Shown in pieces: positions 18,436 to 26,773 of a DNA stretch of 64,000 nucleotides. Under the pieces are notes generated by a model. It did not search any database and had not been told where the DNA came from. It was given only the letters and a program-made list of their open reading frames with translations. The stretch comes from Hoyosella sp. YIM 151337 (GTDB lineage Bacteria > Actinomycetota > Actinomycetes > Mycobacteriales > Mycobacteriaceae), in NCBI RefSeq assembly GCF_026041215.1, contig NZ_JAPEIQ010000026.1:62001-126000 (forward strand). The letters are read 5' to 3'. The position numbers and the translations under genes were made by a program. Numbering within the stretch: position 1 is the stretch's first letter; every line of letters starts with the position of its first letter.

Positions 18436-18459
18436 CGCTCAGCCCTCTTTCGGCTTGCG

Positions 18460-20802
18460 CTAGCGATAACGCGTCGTGCCAGCTGATCCGCGGTGTGCGC
18501 TGATCAGTTTGGCGTAGCAGTGTTCCGTCTCGACGCCGCGTTCGTGGCACCATCCGATTGCCGGGCCGGAGTCATCGAAGGTCAGCCCGGCGACCGTCAC
18601 CCACCATCCTTTGAGGTCGAAGACGGGCCACTCATCGGTGTAGAGAAGCCGAACCTCGGGGTAGCGGATCCGCAGTTCAAGGTGCTGGCGGAGGATCTCC
18701 TGCGCGCTCCAGTGAACCATCGTGCCATCGATGTCCGTGGCGTCGAGCTCGTACCGCTTCGATGAAACCTGCGGCACCCATTTACCTTCCAGACTTTCTA
18801 AGATGTACGGCCGGTCGGCGTTGGCGATGGCGCGCAGCGCGTCGATCGCTGTCTGTTCGCTGTCGATTCCCGGCGGCTCGGCAGCACGGGCGGCCGCAAT
18901 CTTCAGCGCATCACTGGACGGCTCCACCGTGACTTCGCCTGACGCCGGTCCGTGGCTCGTCCCCTCATCGAGGCACTCGACCGACTGCCTGTACGTAGCT
19001 CGCGACGAATCAACCCCAGTGGAATCCCCCACCATGATCGGCAGCCGCCAAAACGACCGGATGGGGAACGCGAACTCTCTGACGATGGCAGCGTCCGAAG
19101 CTGTTCCAGCCGTGCTTGACGATCCGTTCGTCGGCGGCAAATACATCGGCACCGAAGAGAAGTCGAACACTCCTGCCGCGACAGCAGCACCCTCATCGAA
19201 CACGGATACCCGCAGCGCATCCGTCGACACGATGTCGCCGCCACCACATGCCGACACAATCCGCATGGTCACGATCAGTTCGTTTCCATTGGTCCGGAAG
19301 TCCAGTGGTGTCATCTCAGGCGCCTGGTCGCATTGCGTGACCACCAACTGATCCGGCTGCGATCCAGAACCGTAGTCTGGCGCGGTCACCGCGTTACGCG
19401 GCGCGCTTGCTGGACCGCCGGTCCGTGGGTAGAACGCGAGTTCCCGCTCGGTGACGACTACGAAACCCGTACCGGCTGGCTTCAGGACTGCCCATCCCTC
19501 GACGCTTCGCGTTTGCCACTCCTGCGCGCCGGTGCGCAGGTTGTACGCCGAGTAGATTCCCGTGGAAGCGCTGGTCGGCTCATAGCCGATGACGCGCTGG
19601 CCGTCAGTGGCGGCGGGCACGAACATGCGCGAGACGCCTGTGCGCCACAACAGCTCTCCGGTGTGCAGCGAGTAGCCCAACATGTGGTCCGCTATCCCAA
19701 CTGGGTCCGGGCTGGCCAGCACCACATCACCGACGATGGTGTGCAGCGTGACGCTGCCGTCGACCGACCAGAGAAGCTCACCGGTCGCGAACTCATAAGC
19801 GTCGTGTCCGAGCACCAACGGGCCAACATCAGCGGGATCCGGAGCCAGAACGGACGCAGGCCGCAGGCCTGGACCGAACACGATGCTCGTGTCGCCTCCG
19901 GCGGCCGCGACGATGTGCATGCGCGGATCGAAAATTCCCTGATCCCAATGACATTCAGTCCCAACGATTCCCTGGTGTGGGTAGAGATACGGATCGTCGA
20001 GCGGCTCCACGGACAGCGGTTCACCATTCTCAACCTCCACCGAAACTCCGTGATGGCCACCCCAGTACCAGGCGATACCCCCCGCTACCGAGAAACCACT
20101 GCCACCGCCTGGCCGGCACTTCCCCATCCGGAACTCTTGCCGCCAGTCTTCGGTGACATCAGCGACAGCTCCCTTCGCGATCCACATCGTTTCTGTCGTC
20201 GACCCAGCGATGTACACATCGCCGTCGTAGACGTCGACGTTTCGCGCGTCCGGAACAGGCTGGGTGCGCACCACCTGACCGTCAGACAAGCGATAGAACC
20301 GCACCTCCGATACGTCCGGCCCCTCCCCAGGCGCACGTGCTGGCGCGACGCACGGAACCAGTCCGTCGATCGATGTGGTCGCGCACTCATGCACCAGAAA
20401 ACTGACATCATTCACGCGCCACCGCACAGCGCCAGTTGCCGCGTCGATCGCCACCAAAGCTCTGGATCGATACTCGTAATCCTGCAAGGTGACCAGAAGT
20501 ATGCCCCCGAGATCGCGCGCGTCAGGTCCAGTCATCCCGACACCACCGAAGGTCACCCCGGGCTCGAGATCGCCCGCCCACAGTGTCCATGCCCGGGCCG
20601 GTTCCGACGGAAAGGTTCCGCGCAGCTGCGCTGCCGCGTACTCGTCCGTCCCGCTTCCGAGACCGTCGCGCACAACCACAATCGCGCCTGCGCCCACGAC
20701 AACCGCGACCACGCACAATGCGAGCACCAGCCACGGCATGCGCGGCCATGGCGCTGAGGGCGGCGGAGGTGTCGGCCACGCCGGTCCGTGTCCCGACTGC
20801 AT
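18460..20802 (-). CDS. membrane-anchored PQQ-like beta-propeller protein with LppP/LprE-like C-terminus
   Basis: 780 residues from ATG 20802 (MQSGHGPAWP). Pro-rich cytoplasmic start, one transmembrane helix (WLVLALCVVAVVVGAGAIVV, about 24-43), then an extracellular beta-propeller (about 80-460) with PQQ-repeat phrases such as LVAIDAATGAVRWRV, HDAYEFATGELLWSV and YSLHTGELLWRTG. The end (about 660-770) holds WWVTVAGLTFDDSGPAIGWC, the LppP/LprE-type lipoprotein domain known from mycobacteria. First gene of the four-gene envelope cluster. No quinone-binding enzyme motif was recognised; a structural or sensing role is likelier. Upstream ATG at 20850 is possible but less good. Confidence 0.78.
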   Translation of the reverse strand: MQSGHGPAWPTPPPPSAPWPRMPWLVLALCVVAVVVGAGAIVVVRDGLGSGTDEYAAAQLRGTFPSEPARAWTLWAGDLEPGVTFGGVGMTGPDARDLGGILLVTLQDYEYRSRALVAIDAATGAVRWRVNDVSFLVHECATTSIDGLVPCVAPARAPGEGPDVSEVRFYRLSDGQVVRTQPVPDARNVDVYDGDVYIAGSTTETMWIAKGAVADVTEDWRQEFRMGKCRPGGGSGFSVAGGIAWYWGGHHGVSVEVENGEPLSVEPLDDPYLYPHQGIVGTECHWDQGIFDPRMHIVAAAGGDTSIVFGPGLRPASVLAPDPADVGPLVLGHDAYEFATGELLWSVDGSVTLHTIVGDVVLASPDPVGIADHMLGYSLHTGELLWRTGVSRMFVPAATDGQRVIGYEPTSASTGIYSAYNLRTGAQEWQTRSVEGWAVLKPAGTGFVVVTERELAFYPRTGGPASAPRNAVTAPDYGSGSQPDQLVVTQCDQAPEMTPLDFRTNGNELIVTMRIVSACGGGDIVSTDALRVSVFDEGAAVAAGVFDFSSVPMYLPPTNGSSSTAGTASDAAIVREFAFPIRSFWRLPIMVGDSTGVDSSRATYRQSVECLDEGTSHGPASGEVTVEPSSDALKIAAARAAEPPGIDSEQTAIDALRAIANADRPYILESLEGKWVPQVSSKRYELDATDIDGTMVHWSAQEILRQHLELRIRYPEVRLLYTDEWPVFDLKGWWVTVAGLTFDDSGPAIGWCHERGVETEHCYAKLISAHRGSAGTTRYR

Positions 20803-20880
20803 GAAGGCGAACCTACGACAGCGTTGTGACCTGCACAATCGCCTAAACAAACGACCAAAACACTCTGTCCCTTACGCTGG

Positions 20881-20899
20881 TCCCCCAGCTCTGGGGGCA
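20881..20899. repeat. GC palindrome, copy 2, upstream of beta-propeller gene
   Basis: Minus-strand reading TGCCCCCAGAGCTGGGGGA, with CCCCCAG/CTGGGGG arms. It shares its core TGCCCCCAGWGCTRGGGG with the element at 12363 and lies about 80 bp upstream of the gene starting at 20802. It could be an operator for the divergent promoters in this gap. Confidence 0.45.
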
Positions 20900-21054
20900 C
20901 CAAAGTTGCGGGTTTCCGAGGGCCGGATGGCGCTCTAGCGTGTGAGTCAGCAGTCGCACCCTCGCCCCTTCGGCGGCAGAGACAAGAACCTCCCCGGCGC
21001 CTTCGAACTGCACCGTGCGGCTGCTCTCACTCTCACTCATCAAAGGGGTCCACC

Positions 21055-21339
21055 ATGAAATCGATCGTCCGCACCGGCGCCGTATCCGCACTCCTTGCGT
21101 CCTCCATGCTCATGACGGTGCCCATGGCGAGCGCTGACCCTCTGGAACTGTCCGCGACGCTGTCGATCGGCAGCATGGAGATGATCTCGAACCTGCCGTA
21201 CTACGGCTACTACGGGTACTACCCCTACTACTGGGGCTATGGGAACGTTCCCGGGTTAGCTATCACCCAGGGCGCCGACATCGCAAACAACGCGATTGAC
21301 ACTATTCCGAAGATTCTCGGCAGCGTCTTCCCCTGGTGA
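21055..21339 (+). CDS. small secreted Tyr/Gly-rich protein
   Basis: 94 residues. Signal peptide (residues 1-27: basic start MKSIVRTG, hydrophobic core, MASA then DPLEL as cleavage region). The mature part is about 67 residues with a striking aromatic run YYGYYGYYPYYWGYG (about residues 49-63) and an amphipathic C-terminus (IANNAIDTIPKILGSVFPW). AAAGGGG precedes the ATG with suitable spacing, and a strong hairpin follows the stop. No family recognised; Tyr/Gly-rich short proteins can self-associate or coat surfaces, which is inference here. Divergent from the beta-propeller gene. Confidence 0.82.
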   Translation: MKSIVRTGAVSALLASSMLMTVPMASADPLELSATLSIGSMEMISNLPYYGYYGYYPYYWGYGNVPGLAITQGADIANNAIDTIPKILGSVFPW

Positions 21340-21361
21340 TCGAATCCTGTCTGCGTGGGTG

Positions 21362-21390
21362 CCTGTGAGGCCCACCTGCGGCCTCACAGG
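21362..21390 (+). terminator. hairpin terminator after the Tyr/Gly-rich protein gene
   Basis: Perfect 11-bp arms CCTGTGAGGCC and GGCCTCACAGG around a 7-nt loop, 22 bp after the stop at 21339 and just before the convergent kinase-like gene end. There is no clear T run, as is common in actinobacteria. Confidence 0.7.
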
Positions 21391-21408
21391 TCAGGCAGCC
21401 AGAGGCTT

Positions 21409-22470
21409 CTAACCGGAGATAAGCTCCTTACTCGCCGTGACCCCGCCTGTGGTGTCTACCTCGATCCGCTGCATCTCTTCGTGATCCAAGAGAATTGTGG
21501 CGAGCACGTCTCGTCCGGGTGGATGGACACGCGCAGTAACCCTGGCGGCGGGTCCAGCTCGGTCGAGCACCATACAGAGCTCAGCCCGGACGATGGCGGC
21601 GAAACGTTTGGGTTGTCCTTCAAGGCCTCCGTCGTCGAGCAGCGTCACTTGTACTCCCCGCTTGCGCGCCGCAGTAGCCAACTTCACCACATGTTCGTCA
21701 ACCAACGTGCTGCCTCGAATCCTGTCCCGAAGCTGAGCGTCGAGCAGAAGGCACTCGGCTCGTTCGTTGGAGGTCAATTCAGTCCCGGACGCCATTCTTT
21801 CCAGCATCGGGCGAACCAAGGCATCCACCTCTCTTAACGCACGGTGCCGTTCTTCGCTGGCCGCGAGAGCCGCCGCCTGCTGGGCTGCACGCTGGTTAGC
21901 CTCGGCGCGCAGCGCGAAGATTGCCCTCGCGACCGGACGGACTCGGTATGCGAAGAACGTTGCCATTAACAGTGGCGGTACGTTCACCGGAGTCCACATC
22001 AGCCCGACTCCGATTCCTTGCCCCGTCACCATCGCCCAGTAGATAACTACGGCGATCTGCGTGAGCATCCCGATCCAGGCGAGAACCACCGCGCCGCGCA
22101 CACACATGAAAACGAGGGGCGCAAGCATTATCACGTTGAACCAAAGTTGAGAAGATCCAGTCGGCAACTCCGGGAGCTGGAGGATCACGAGAGCTGAGCC
22201 AATTGGTGCGCACAATGCGATTGGGAGCGCAAACTTGAATTTCAAGGGATCTCCCGGCAAAAGGACAACACCCATCACCGCCAACGAAAGGACGATCCAC
22301 GCGACAATGGCGAACGCAGGACGGTGAAGTTCACTCAAACTGTCGGCTATTTGCGGGAGATGAGCCAAGCAGAAGAGACTGGCGAGTGCGATGCCCCCTC
22401 GGCGACGCATTCCTACCACGTCACGAATATCCCAGGATGCGGATCCGCCCGGTTCGTTCATGGTGTCCAA
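21409..22470 (-). CDS. membrane sensor-like protein lacking ATPase motifs (module A)
   Basis: 353 residues. N-terminal membrane block of about six segments (residues 28-185), then a helical region (ALRAEANQRAAQQAAALAAS, about 187-206) and a C-terminal domain with LLDAQLRDRIRGSTLVDEHV and VQVTLLDDGGLEG. It resembles a histidine kinase in layout but shows no phospho-accepting His block and none of the N, G1 or G2 boxes. It is a close paralogue of the protein ending at 24492. Its start overlaps the end of the active kinase gene by 13 bp, so it is translated with it. Likely a sensing or regulatory partner of that kinase (inference). Confidence 0.78.
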   Translation of the reverse strand: MDTMNEPGGSASWDIRDVVGMRRRGGIALASLFCLAHLPQIADSLSELHRPAFAIVAWIVLSLAVMGVVLLPGDPLKFKFALPIALCAPIGSALVILQLPELPTGSSQLWFNVIMLAPLVFMCVRGAVVLAWIGMLTQIAVVIYWAMVTGQGIGVGLMWTPVNVPPLLMATFFAYRVRPVARAIFALRAEANQRAAQQAAALAASEERHRALREVDALVRPMLERMASGTELTSNERAECLLLDAQLRDRIRGSTLVDEHVVKLATAARKRGVQVTLLDDGGLEGQPKRFAAIVRAELCMVLDRAGPAARVTARVHPPGRDVLATILLDHEEMQRIEVDTTGGVTASKELISG

Positions 22471-23624
22471 CTCATCGTCACTCTGGTCCCTCGACCGGGT
22501 TCGGAGTGAACGACCGCCCGAGCGCCTTCTAACTGGGCGAACCGATCCAGAATGCTGGCTCGTACGCCCAGTCGGAATTCGGACGCAGACTCGGTGTCGA
22601 ATCCGACACCGTTATCTACGACATCGATGCGAACCTCGGTCCCAAGGAAAACCTGGACTTCACATACTGCACACACCCCAGCATGGCGCTGAACGTTGCG
22701 AAGCGCTTCAGCCATACCAGCGCAAAATGCGCGACCCACAGTCACGGGGATGGACGCCGAACACTCCTGCGAGGAGGCGGCAACTAGGAGCCTCGCGCTT
22801 TCCTTGATCTCAACAATCGTTGCCCTGAGGTTACCAAGAAACTGTGTTGCACTGACTTCTTCGTTGCCAATTTCCTCTTCGGATGCTCGGTCGAGTTCCG
22901 CGAGCGTAGTTGCCGCTTGACGGGCAAGTTCCGCGCTCGTGAGGTTGCGTGCCCCCGCGATCAGCGTCGACATAACACCGTCATGCACGAACGCGTTCAC
23001 ACGGCGCTGCTCGGCGGTTCGGGCTTTAGCGACGGACGTCTGTACAACCTGTAGCCGTGTCGCCACAGCCGTCTCATCGAGAATGCGTCCGGCGCGCGCC
23101 AACGCGAATACGGTTACGGCGAACAAGAGCACTTGGAGAGTCGTGCTCAACAGTGGCGCTGCGAGGCCGGTCTCTGAGGACCGGGCGACATAACCTGTAT
23201 ATACCCCGGTGGGCACAACAACAGCGACGTACGCAGCAGTGAAACTAAGCCTCCAAATGATCGCACCTGCTACGGCTGCCAGGCCTGGAAAGTAGCTGAA
23301 CCAAGTACCGGCGTTTGAAGGCAAGGTTTCGCCAGTCCAGGTGAGCAACCAGCTCGTCGACGTGAGGACATTCGCCACCGCAAAAGCGTTAATCGTGACT
23401 CGCAGCGCCTTTAAGCTGCCCCACAAGCTTATGGGAATCAGGGCGATAGCAGTGCCAAAAGTCAGAACCGCAAATAACGGTGTCCACCACCAAGGGTTGA
23501 GCGCCACCTGTGACGCCACATGAGGCGCCGTCATGATCGCGAAAAACACTGCGCCCCATCCAATGAACTGTGCGAATGTGCGCGCTAACTTCTCAGCTGC
23601 ACCAGCCTCGAATTTCTTGTGCAC
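22458..23624 (-). CDS. sensor histidine kinase, NarX/DesK type (module A)
   Basis: 388 residues. Membrane block of about six helices (residues 20-165), then the dimerisation/phosphorylation helix RRVNAFVHDGVMSTLIAGAR (about 207-226, presumed phospho-His in FVHDG), and a C-terminal ATPase domain (about 280-388) with EALRNVQRHAG (N box), VRIDVVDNGVGFD (G1) and SEPGRGTRVTM (G2). It should phosphorylate the response regulator whose gene ends 2 bp upstream. Starts with GTG at 23624. Stimulus unknown. Confidence 0.88.
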   Translation of the reverse strand: MHKKFEAGAAEKLARTFAQFIGWGAVFFAIMTAPHVASQVALNPWWWTPLFAVLTFGTAIALIPISLWGSLKALRVTINAFAVANVLTSTSWLLTWTGETLPSNAGTWFSYFPGLAAVAGAIIWRLSFTAAYVAVVVPTGVYTGYVARSSETGLAAPLLSTTLQVLLFAVTVFALARAGRILDETAVATRLQVVQTSVAKARTAEQRRVNAFVHDGVMSTLIAGARNLTSAELARQAATTLAELDRASEEEIGNEEVSATQFLGNLRATIVEIKESARLLVAASSQECSASIPVTVGRAFCAGMAEALRNVQRHAGVCAVCEVQVFLGTEVRIDVVDNGVGFDTESASEFRLGVRASILDRFAQLEGARAVVHSEPGRGTRVTMSWTP

Positions 23625-23626
23625 GG

Positions 23627-24364
23627 CTAGCGTCCGTCATGTGAGCGCGTGCGGTGCCTTCGCGGGAGCGGTAGCCATCCATCTTCGACAGCCCGTTTAT
23701 AGAGATCCATCTTTGTCGGTGCGGGCCTGCCGACCTCCGCGTATTTGCGGCGGATCCGACCAAGATAGTCGTTGACGGTCTCCACCGAAAGGTTCGTTTT
23801 TCGCGCAACTGTCACTGCTTTCTCGCCCGACGCGTACAACGCCAGCACCTCACGTTGGCGTTCGGTCAGTTGGACTTCGCACAACTTCGGGTCGCTGTCG
23901 ATCGCTGCCGCCCAATCGATACTCATCACCGGGCGTCCCGCCGCAGCCTCGCGGATCGCATCAAGCGCAACCAAGGGCGGTTCGGACTTGAGCACGACAC
24001 CAAGCACCCCGCCGCGCGCCGCAGACCGAATGAGGTAGCGGTCGTCGCCTGAAGTCAGAACGAGCACATCCAGACCGTGTTCGTGGAGTAGAGCGACGTT
24101 AGCGCGCGGCGATGAACCGTCGGCAAGGCGCAAATCGAGGACCACAAGGTCGAGCTCAATACTCGACGCGAGAAGCTGATCGACCGTCGGGGCAACCGCG
24201 ACAAGCTCGAGATCCGGCTCATGTTCGAATAGCGTGGCCATTCCGATCGCGTAGGTTTGGTGATCGTCTACGAAGCCGATTCTCCGGACCTTCTTTGGAG
24301 TACCTTCAGTGTCACCGCACTGAGGCTCGGGGTGTTCGGAAACTCCCATATATGTATTTAACAC
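23627..24364 (-). CDS. NarL/LuxR-type response regulator (module A)
   Basis: 245 residues from GTG 24364. Receiver: GFVDDHQTYAIGM (acidic pair), phospho-acceptor Asp in VVLDLRLADG, Thr in VLVLTSGDD, Lys in VVLKSEPP. HTH about 170-230 (LTERQREVLALYASGEKA). Ends with the family tail GRPAPTKMDLYKRAVEDGWL. The first codons (VLNTYMGVS) match those of the module B regulator both as DNA and protein. ATG at 24349 is an alternative start, which could be leaderless, because TTAAATAC lies just before it. First gene of RR-HK-partner module A. Confidence 0.88.
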   Translation of the reverse strand: MLNTYMGVSEHPEPQCGDTEGTPKKVRRIGFVDDHQTYAIGMATLFEHEPDLELVAVAPTVDQLLASSIELDLVVLDLRLADGSSPRANVALLHEHGLDVLVLTSGDDRYLIRSAARGGVLGVVLKSEPPLVALDAIREAAAGRPVMSIDWAAAIDSDPKLCEVQLTERQREVLALYASGEKAVTVARKTNLSVETVNDYLGRIRRKYAEVGRPAPTKMDLYKRAVEDGWLPLPRRHRTRSHDGR

Positions 24365-24491
24365 GCGGTGGCACCAGCGGCGGAGGCTATTTGCTGTCCC
24401 TGAAGCTGACACCATCTCCACCGGGAACATGAGTAGGACGGACGTACATCACGCCTGGCTCTGCTGACTGCGTCCGGATACGTCTGTGGGC

Positions 24492-25574
24492 CTAGTCGAG
24501 GAAACGGCTAACCGAGAAAAAATCCTCGCCCACAACCCCCTCCGCCACCACGCTGCCCATCAAGTCCACCTCGATGCGATTCTCACGCTCGCCGTCGCGC
24601 GCCAGAACCGTCGCTAGGATTGGACGCCCGGGCGGGAGCACGCGCGCCGCGACGCTGCCCGACTGTGCCGCGTCGAGCATCGCACAGAGTTGCGATCGGA
24701 CGATTCCGGCGAGGACTTCGTTCCCGGCGTCGAGCCCACCGTCGTCGAGCAGGGTCACGCACACTCCTCGCTGTCGGGCTGCGCGTGCTGCGGCGATCAC
24801 GTGGTGGTCGACGAGTGAGCTTCCCCGGATGCCGTCGCGCAACTCCGCGTCGAGCAGGAGGCACTCTTCTCTATCCGCAGCTGTCAGCGGTGTTCCTGAT
24901 GCGATGTGTTCGAGCATCGTGCGCACCAAAGCGTCGACGTCTGCGAGTCGGCGGTCCCGTTCGTCGCTCGCGGCGAGGGCGGCCGCCTGTTGGGCTGCTC
25001 GCTGGTTCGCTTCGTAGCGCAACGCGGATATTGTCCGTGCGACTGGCCGCACCTTGTAGGTGAACACCGTCGCCATGAGCAGTGGCGGCAGGTTCGGCAG
25101 CGTCCACACCAGACCTGTCACGAAACCTTGATCGGTTACACCGGTCCACACCACGACGACGATGCTCGCAGTGATGATGCCTAGCCATGCGCATCCCACT
25201 GCTCCGCGCACGCACATGAATACGAGGTACGCAATCATCATCATGTGAAACCACAGCTGGCCCGCATTGGCGGGCGGCACCGGCAGTTGCGACACCACGA
25301 GCACGGCTGAGACGGGTGCAGCCAACGTGAGTGGTAGCGCGAACCGTGTTGGCAGTGGGTCACCGGGCAGCCACACCACACCCGCCACGGCTGCCGCCAA
25401 GATCACCCATGCTGCGACCACTACAGCCATGTGACGTACTCCGGCGGGGTTGCTCAGCGCAGAACCCAAACCGGCCAGACAGAATGCGGCCGAAAGCCCA
25501 ACACCGAACGCGGTGCGTATTCCGATGAGGTCGCGGATGTCCCGCGTCCACCTCGTTAGTTCCGGGATGCTCAT
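24492..25574 (-). CDS. membrane sensor-like protein lacking ATPase motifs (module B)
   Basis: 360 residues from ATG 25574 (MSIPELTRW), which overlaps the kinase stop as ATGA. Same plan as the module A partner: about six membrane segments, ANQRAAQQAAALAASDERDR helix, LLLDAELRDGIRGSSLVDHH and VCVTLLDDGGLDAG. The helix and LLDDGGL segments are almost identical between the two paralogues, so this domain is under selection although it lacks the N and G boxes of kinases. Tight coupling to the kinase gene argues for an accessory role in the same signalling complex (inference). Confidence 0.78.
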   Translation of the reverse strand: MSIPELTRWTRDIRDLIGIRTAFGVGLSAAFCLAGLGSALSNPAGVRHMAVVVAAWVILAAAVAGVVWLPGDPLPTRFALPLTLAAPVSAVLVVSQLPVPPANAGQLWFHMMMIAYLVFMCVRGAVGCAWLGIITASIVVVVWTGVTDQGFVTGLVWTLPNLPPLLMATVFTYKVRPVARTISALRYEANQRAAQQAAALAASDERDRRLADVDALVRTMLEHIASGTPLTAADREECLLLDAELRDGIRGSSLVDHHVIAAARAARQRGVCVTLLDDGGLDAGNEVLAGIVRSQLCAMLDAAQSGSVAARVLPPGRPILATVLARDGERENRIEVDLMGSVVAEGVVGEDFFSVSRFLD

Positions 25575-26773
25575 TGCGGTGCCCATCTCATCGATACAGT
25601 GGCACCGCACCCAGGCTTTGACGCGATCGCGGCGAAGCCGCCGGGAAGGTGGTCGAATCGGCCGAGAATGCTGCCGCGCAGACCGAGTTTGGAATCGGGA
25701 ATTCGCGACGGGTCGAAGCCCGATCCGTTATCGGTGACGTCTATACGAACGTCGTGTCCGACCGCTACCCGCACTTCAGCCTGTGCGTCCGCACCGGCGT
25801 GACGCCGCACATTTCGGAGCGCCTCAGCCACTCCTGCGCACAGGGCGTCCTTCACGTACCCCGGTATCCGCTGCGCTGGCTGGCGGGGCTCGGCACTGAC
25901 TGAGAAGTGCGCGTCATCGTGGATGTCGGAAACTGTCGCACGGATGCTGCTGGCGAGCTCGTCTGCGCTGACGTGCTCAGGTTCGGGGGCGCTGCTTCGC
26001 GCGAGTTCGAGTTCATCGATGGTGGCCGAGGCGTGACGAGCGACTGCGGAGCTGTTTCCTGAGCGGGCCGCCGCGATGAGTGTGGCCATCACAGCGTCAT
26101 GCACGAGTGCGTTGACGCGCCGCCGTTCAGCCGTGCACGCCTCGGTTGCTGACGTTTGGATTGCCTGCGTGCGGGCGGCCAGCGCGGTGGCGTCCAGGAT
26201 CCGGCCGGTGCGGACGAGCCCGAACACCGCACACGCGAACAACGTCGAGAACAATAGGGTGCCCACCAAGGCTGTGAGCAGCGGTTCGAGGGTGTCCTGC
26301 CAACGCACCACATGTCCGGCATAGACACCAATCGAATTCGCCGTAACTAAATACACGAGCAGAAACGTGAAGCGCCAGATAATCGCGCCCGCAACCGCTG
26401 CCAGCCCAGGCAGGTAGCTGTGCCACGTGCCCGTTTCTGTGGGCAGCTTCTCCCCCGTCCACGTGACCAGCCATGTCACAGGCACCAGGACATTGACGAA
26501 CGCATACGCATTGATGGTTCGCCGCAGGGCCGTGAAGGTCCCCCACCGGCCCACTGGGATCAGCGCGATAGCGGTTCCGAAGAGCAGCACCGCAAAGAGC
26601 GGCGTCCACCACCATGGCGTGAGGGTGCGCTGCGAAATGACGAGTGGAGCGACCACACATCCGTAGAACACCGCACCCCACCCGATGAATTGGGCGAAGC
26701 TGCGGCTGAGCCGCTCCGCTCCTTCGTCAGTTGGCGCCCCGACCGTCTGACGTGCTGGAACGGCCACGCCCAT
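25571..26773 (-). CDS. sensor histidine kinase, NarX/DesK type (module B)
   Basis: 400 residues from ATG 26773 (MGVAVPARQ), chosen because GAGGAGG lies just upstream. Same plan as the module A kinase: LSRSFAQFIGWGAVFYGCVV opens the membrane block, RRRVNALVHDAVMATLIAAA holds the presumed phospho-His, and the ATPase domain has EALRNVRRHAG, VRIDVTDNGSGFDPSR and SKPGCGATVSM. The start lies inside the end of the response regulator gene (47 bp overlap), so the genes are coupled. Stimulus unknown. Confidence 0.88.
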   Translation of the reverse strand: MGVAVPARQTVGAPTDEGAERLSRSFAQFIGWGAVFYGCVVAPLVISQRTLTPWWWTPLFAVLLFGTAIALIPVGRWGTFTALRRTINAYAFVNVLVPVTWLVTWTGEKLPTETGTWHSYLPGLAAVAGAIIWRFTFLLVYLVTANSIGVYAGHVVRWQDTLEPLLTALVGTLLFSTLFACAVFGLVRTGRILDATALAARTQAIQTSATEACTAERRRVNALVHDAVMATLIAAARSGNSSAVARHASATIDELELARSSAPEPEHVSADELASSIRATVSDIHDDAHFSVSAEPRQPAQRIPGYVKDALCAGVAEALRNVRRHAGADAQAEVRVAVGHDVRIDVTDNGSGFDPSRIPDSKLGLRGSILGRFDHLPGGFAAIASKPGCGATVSMRWAPQ

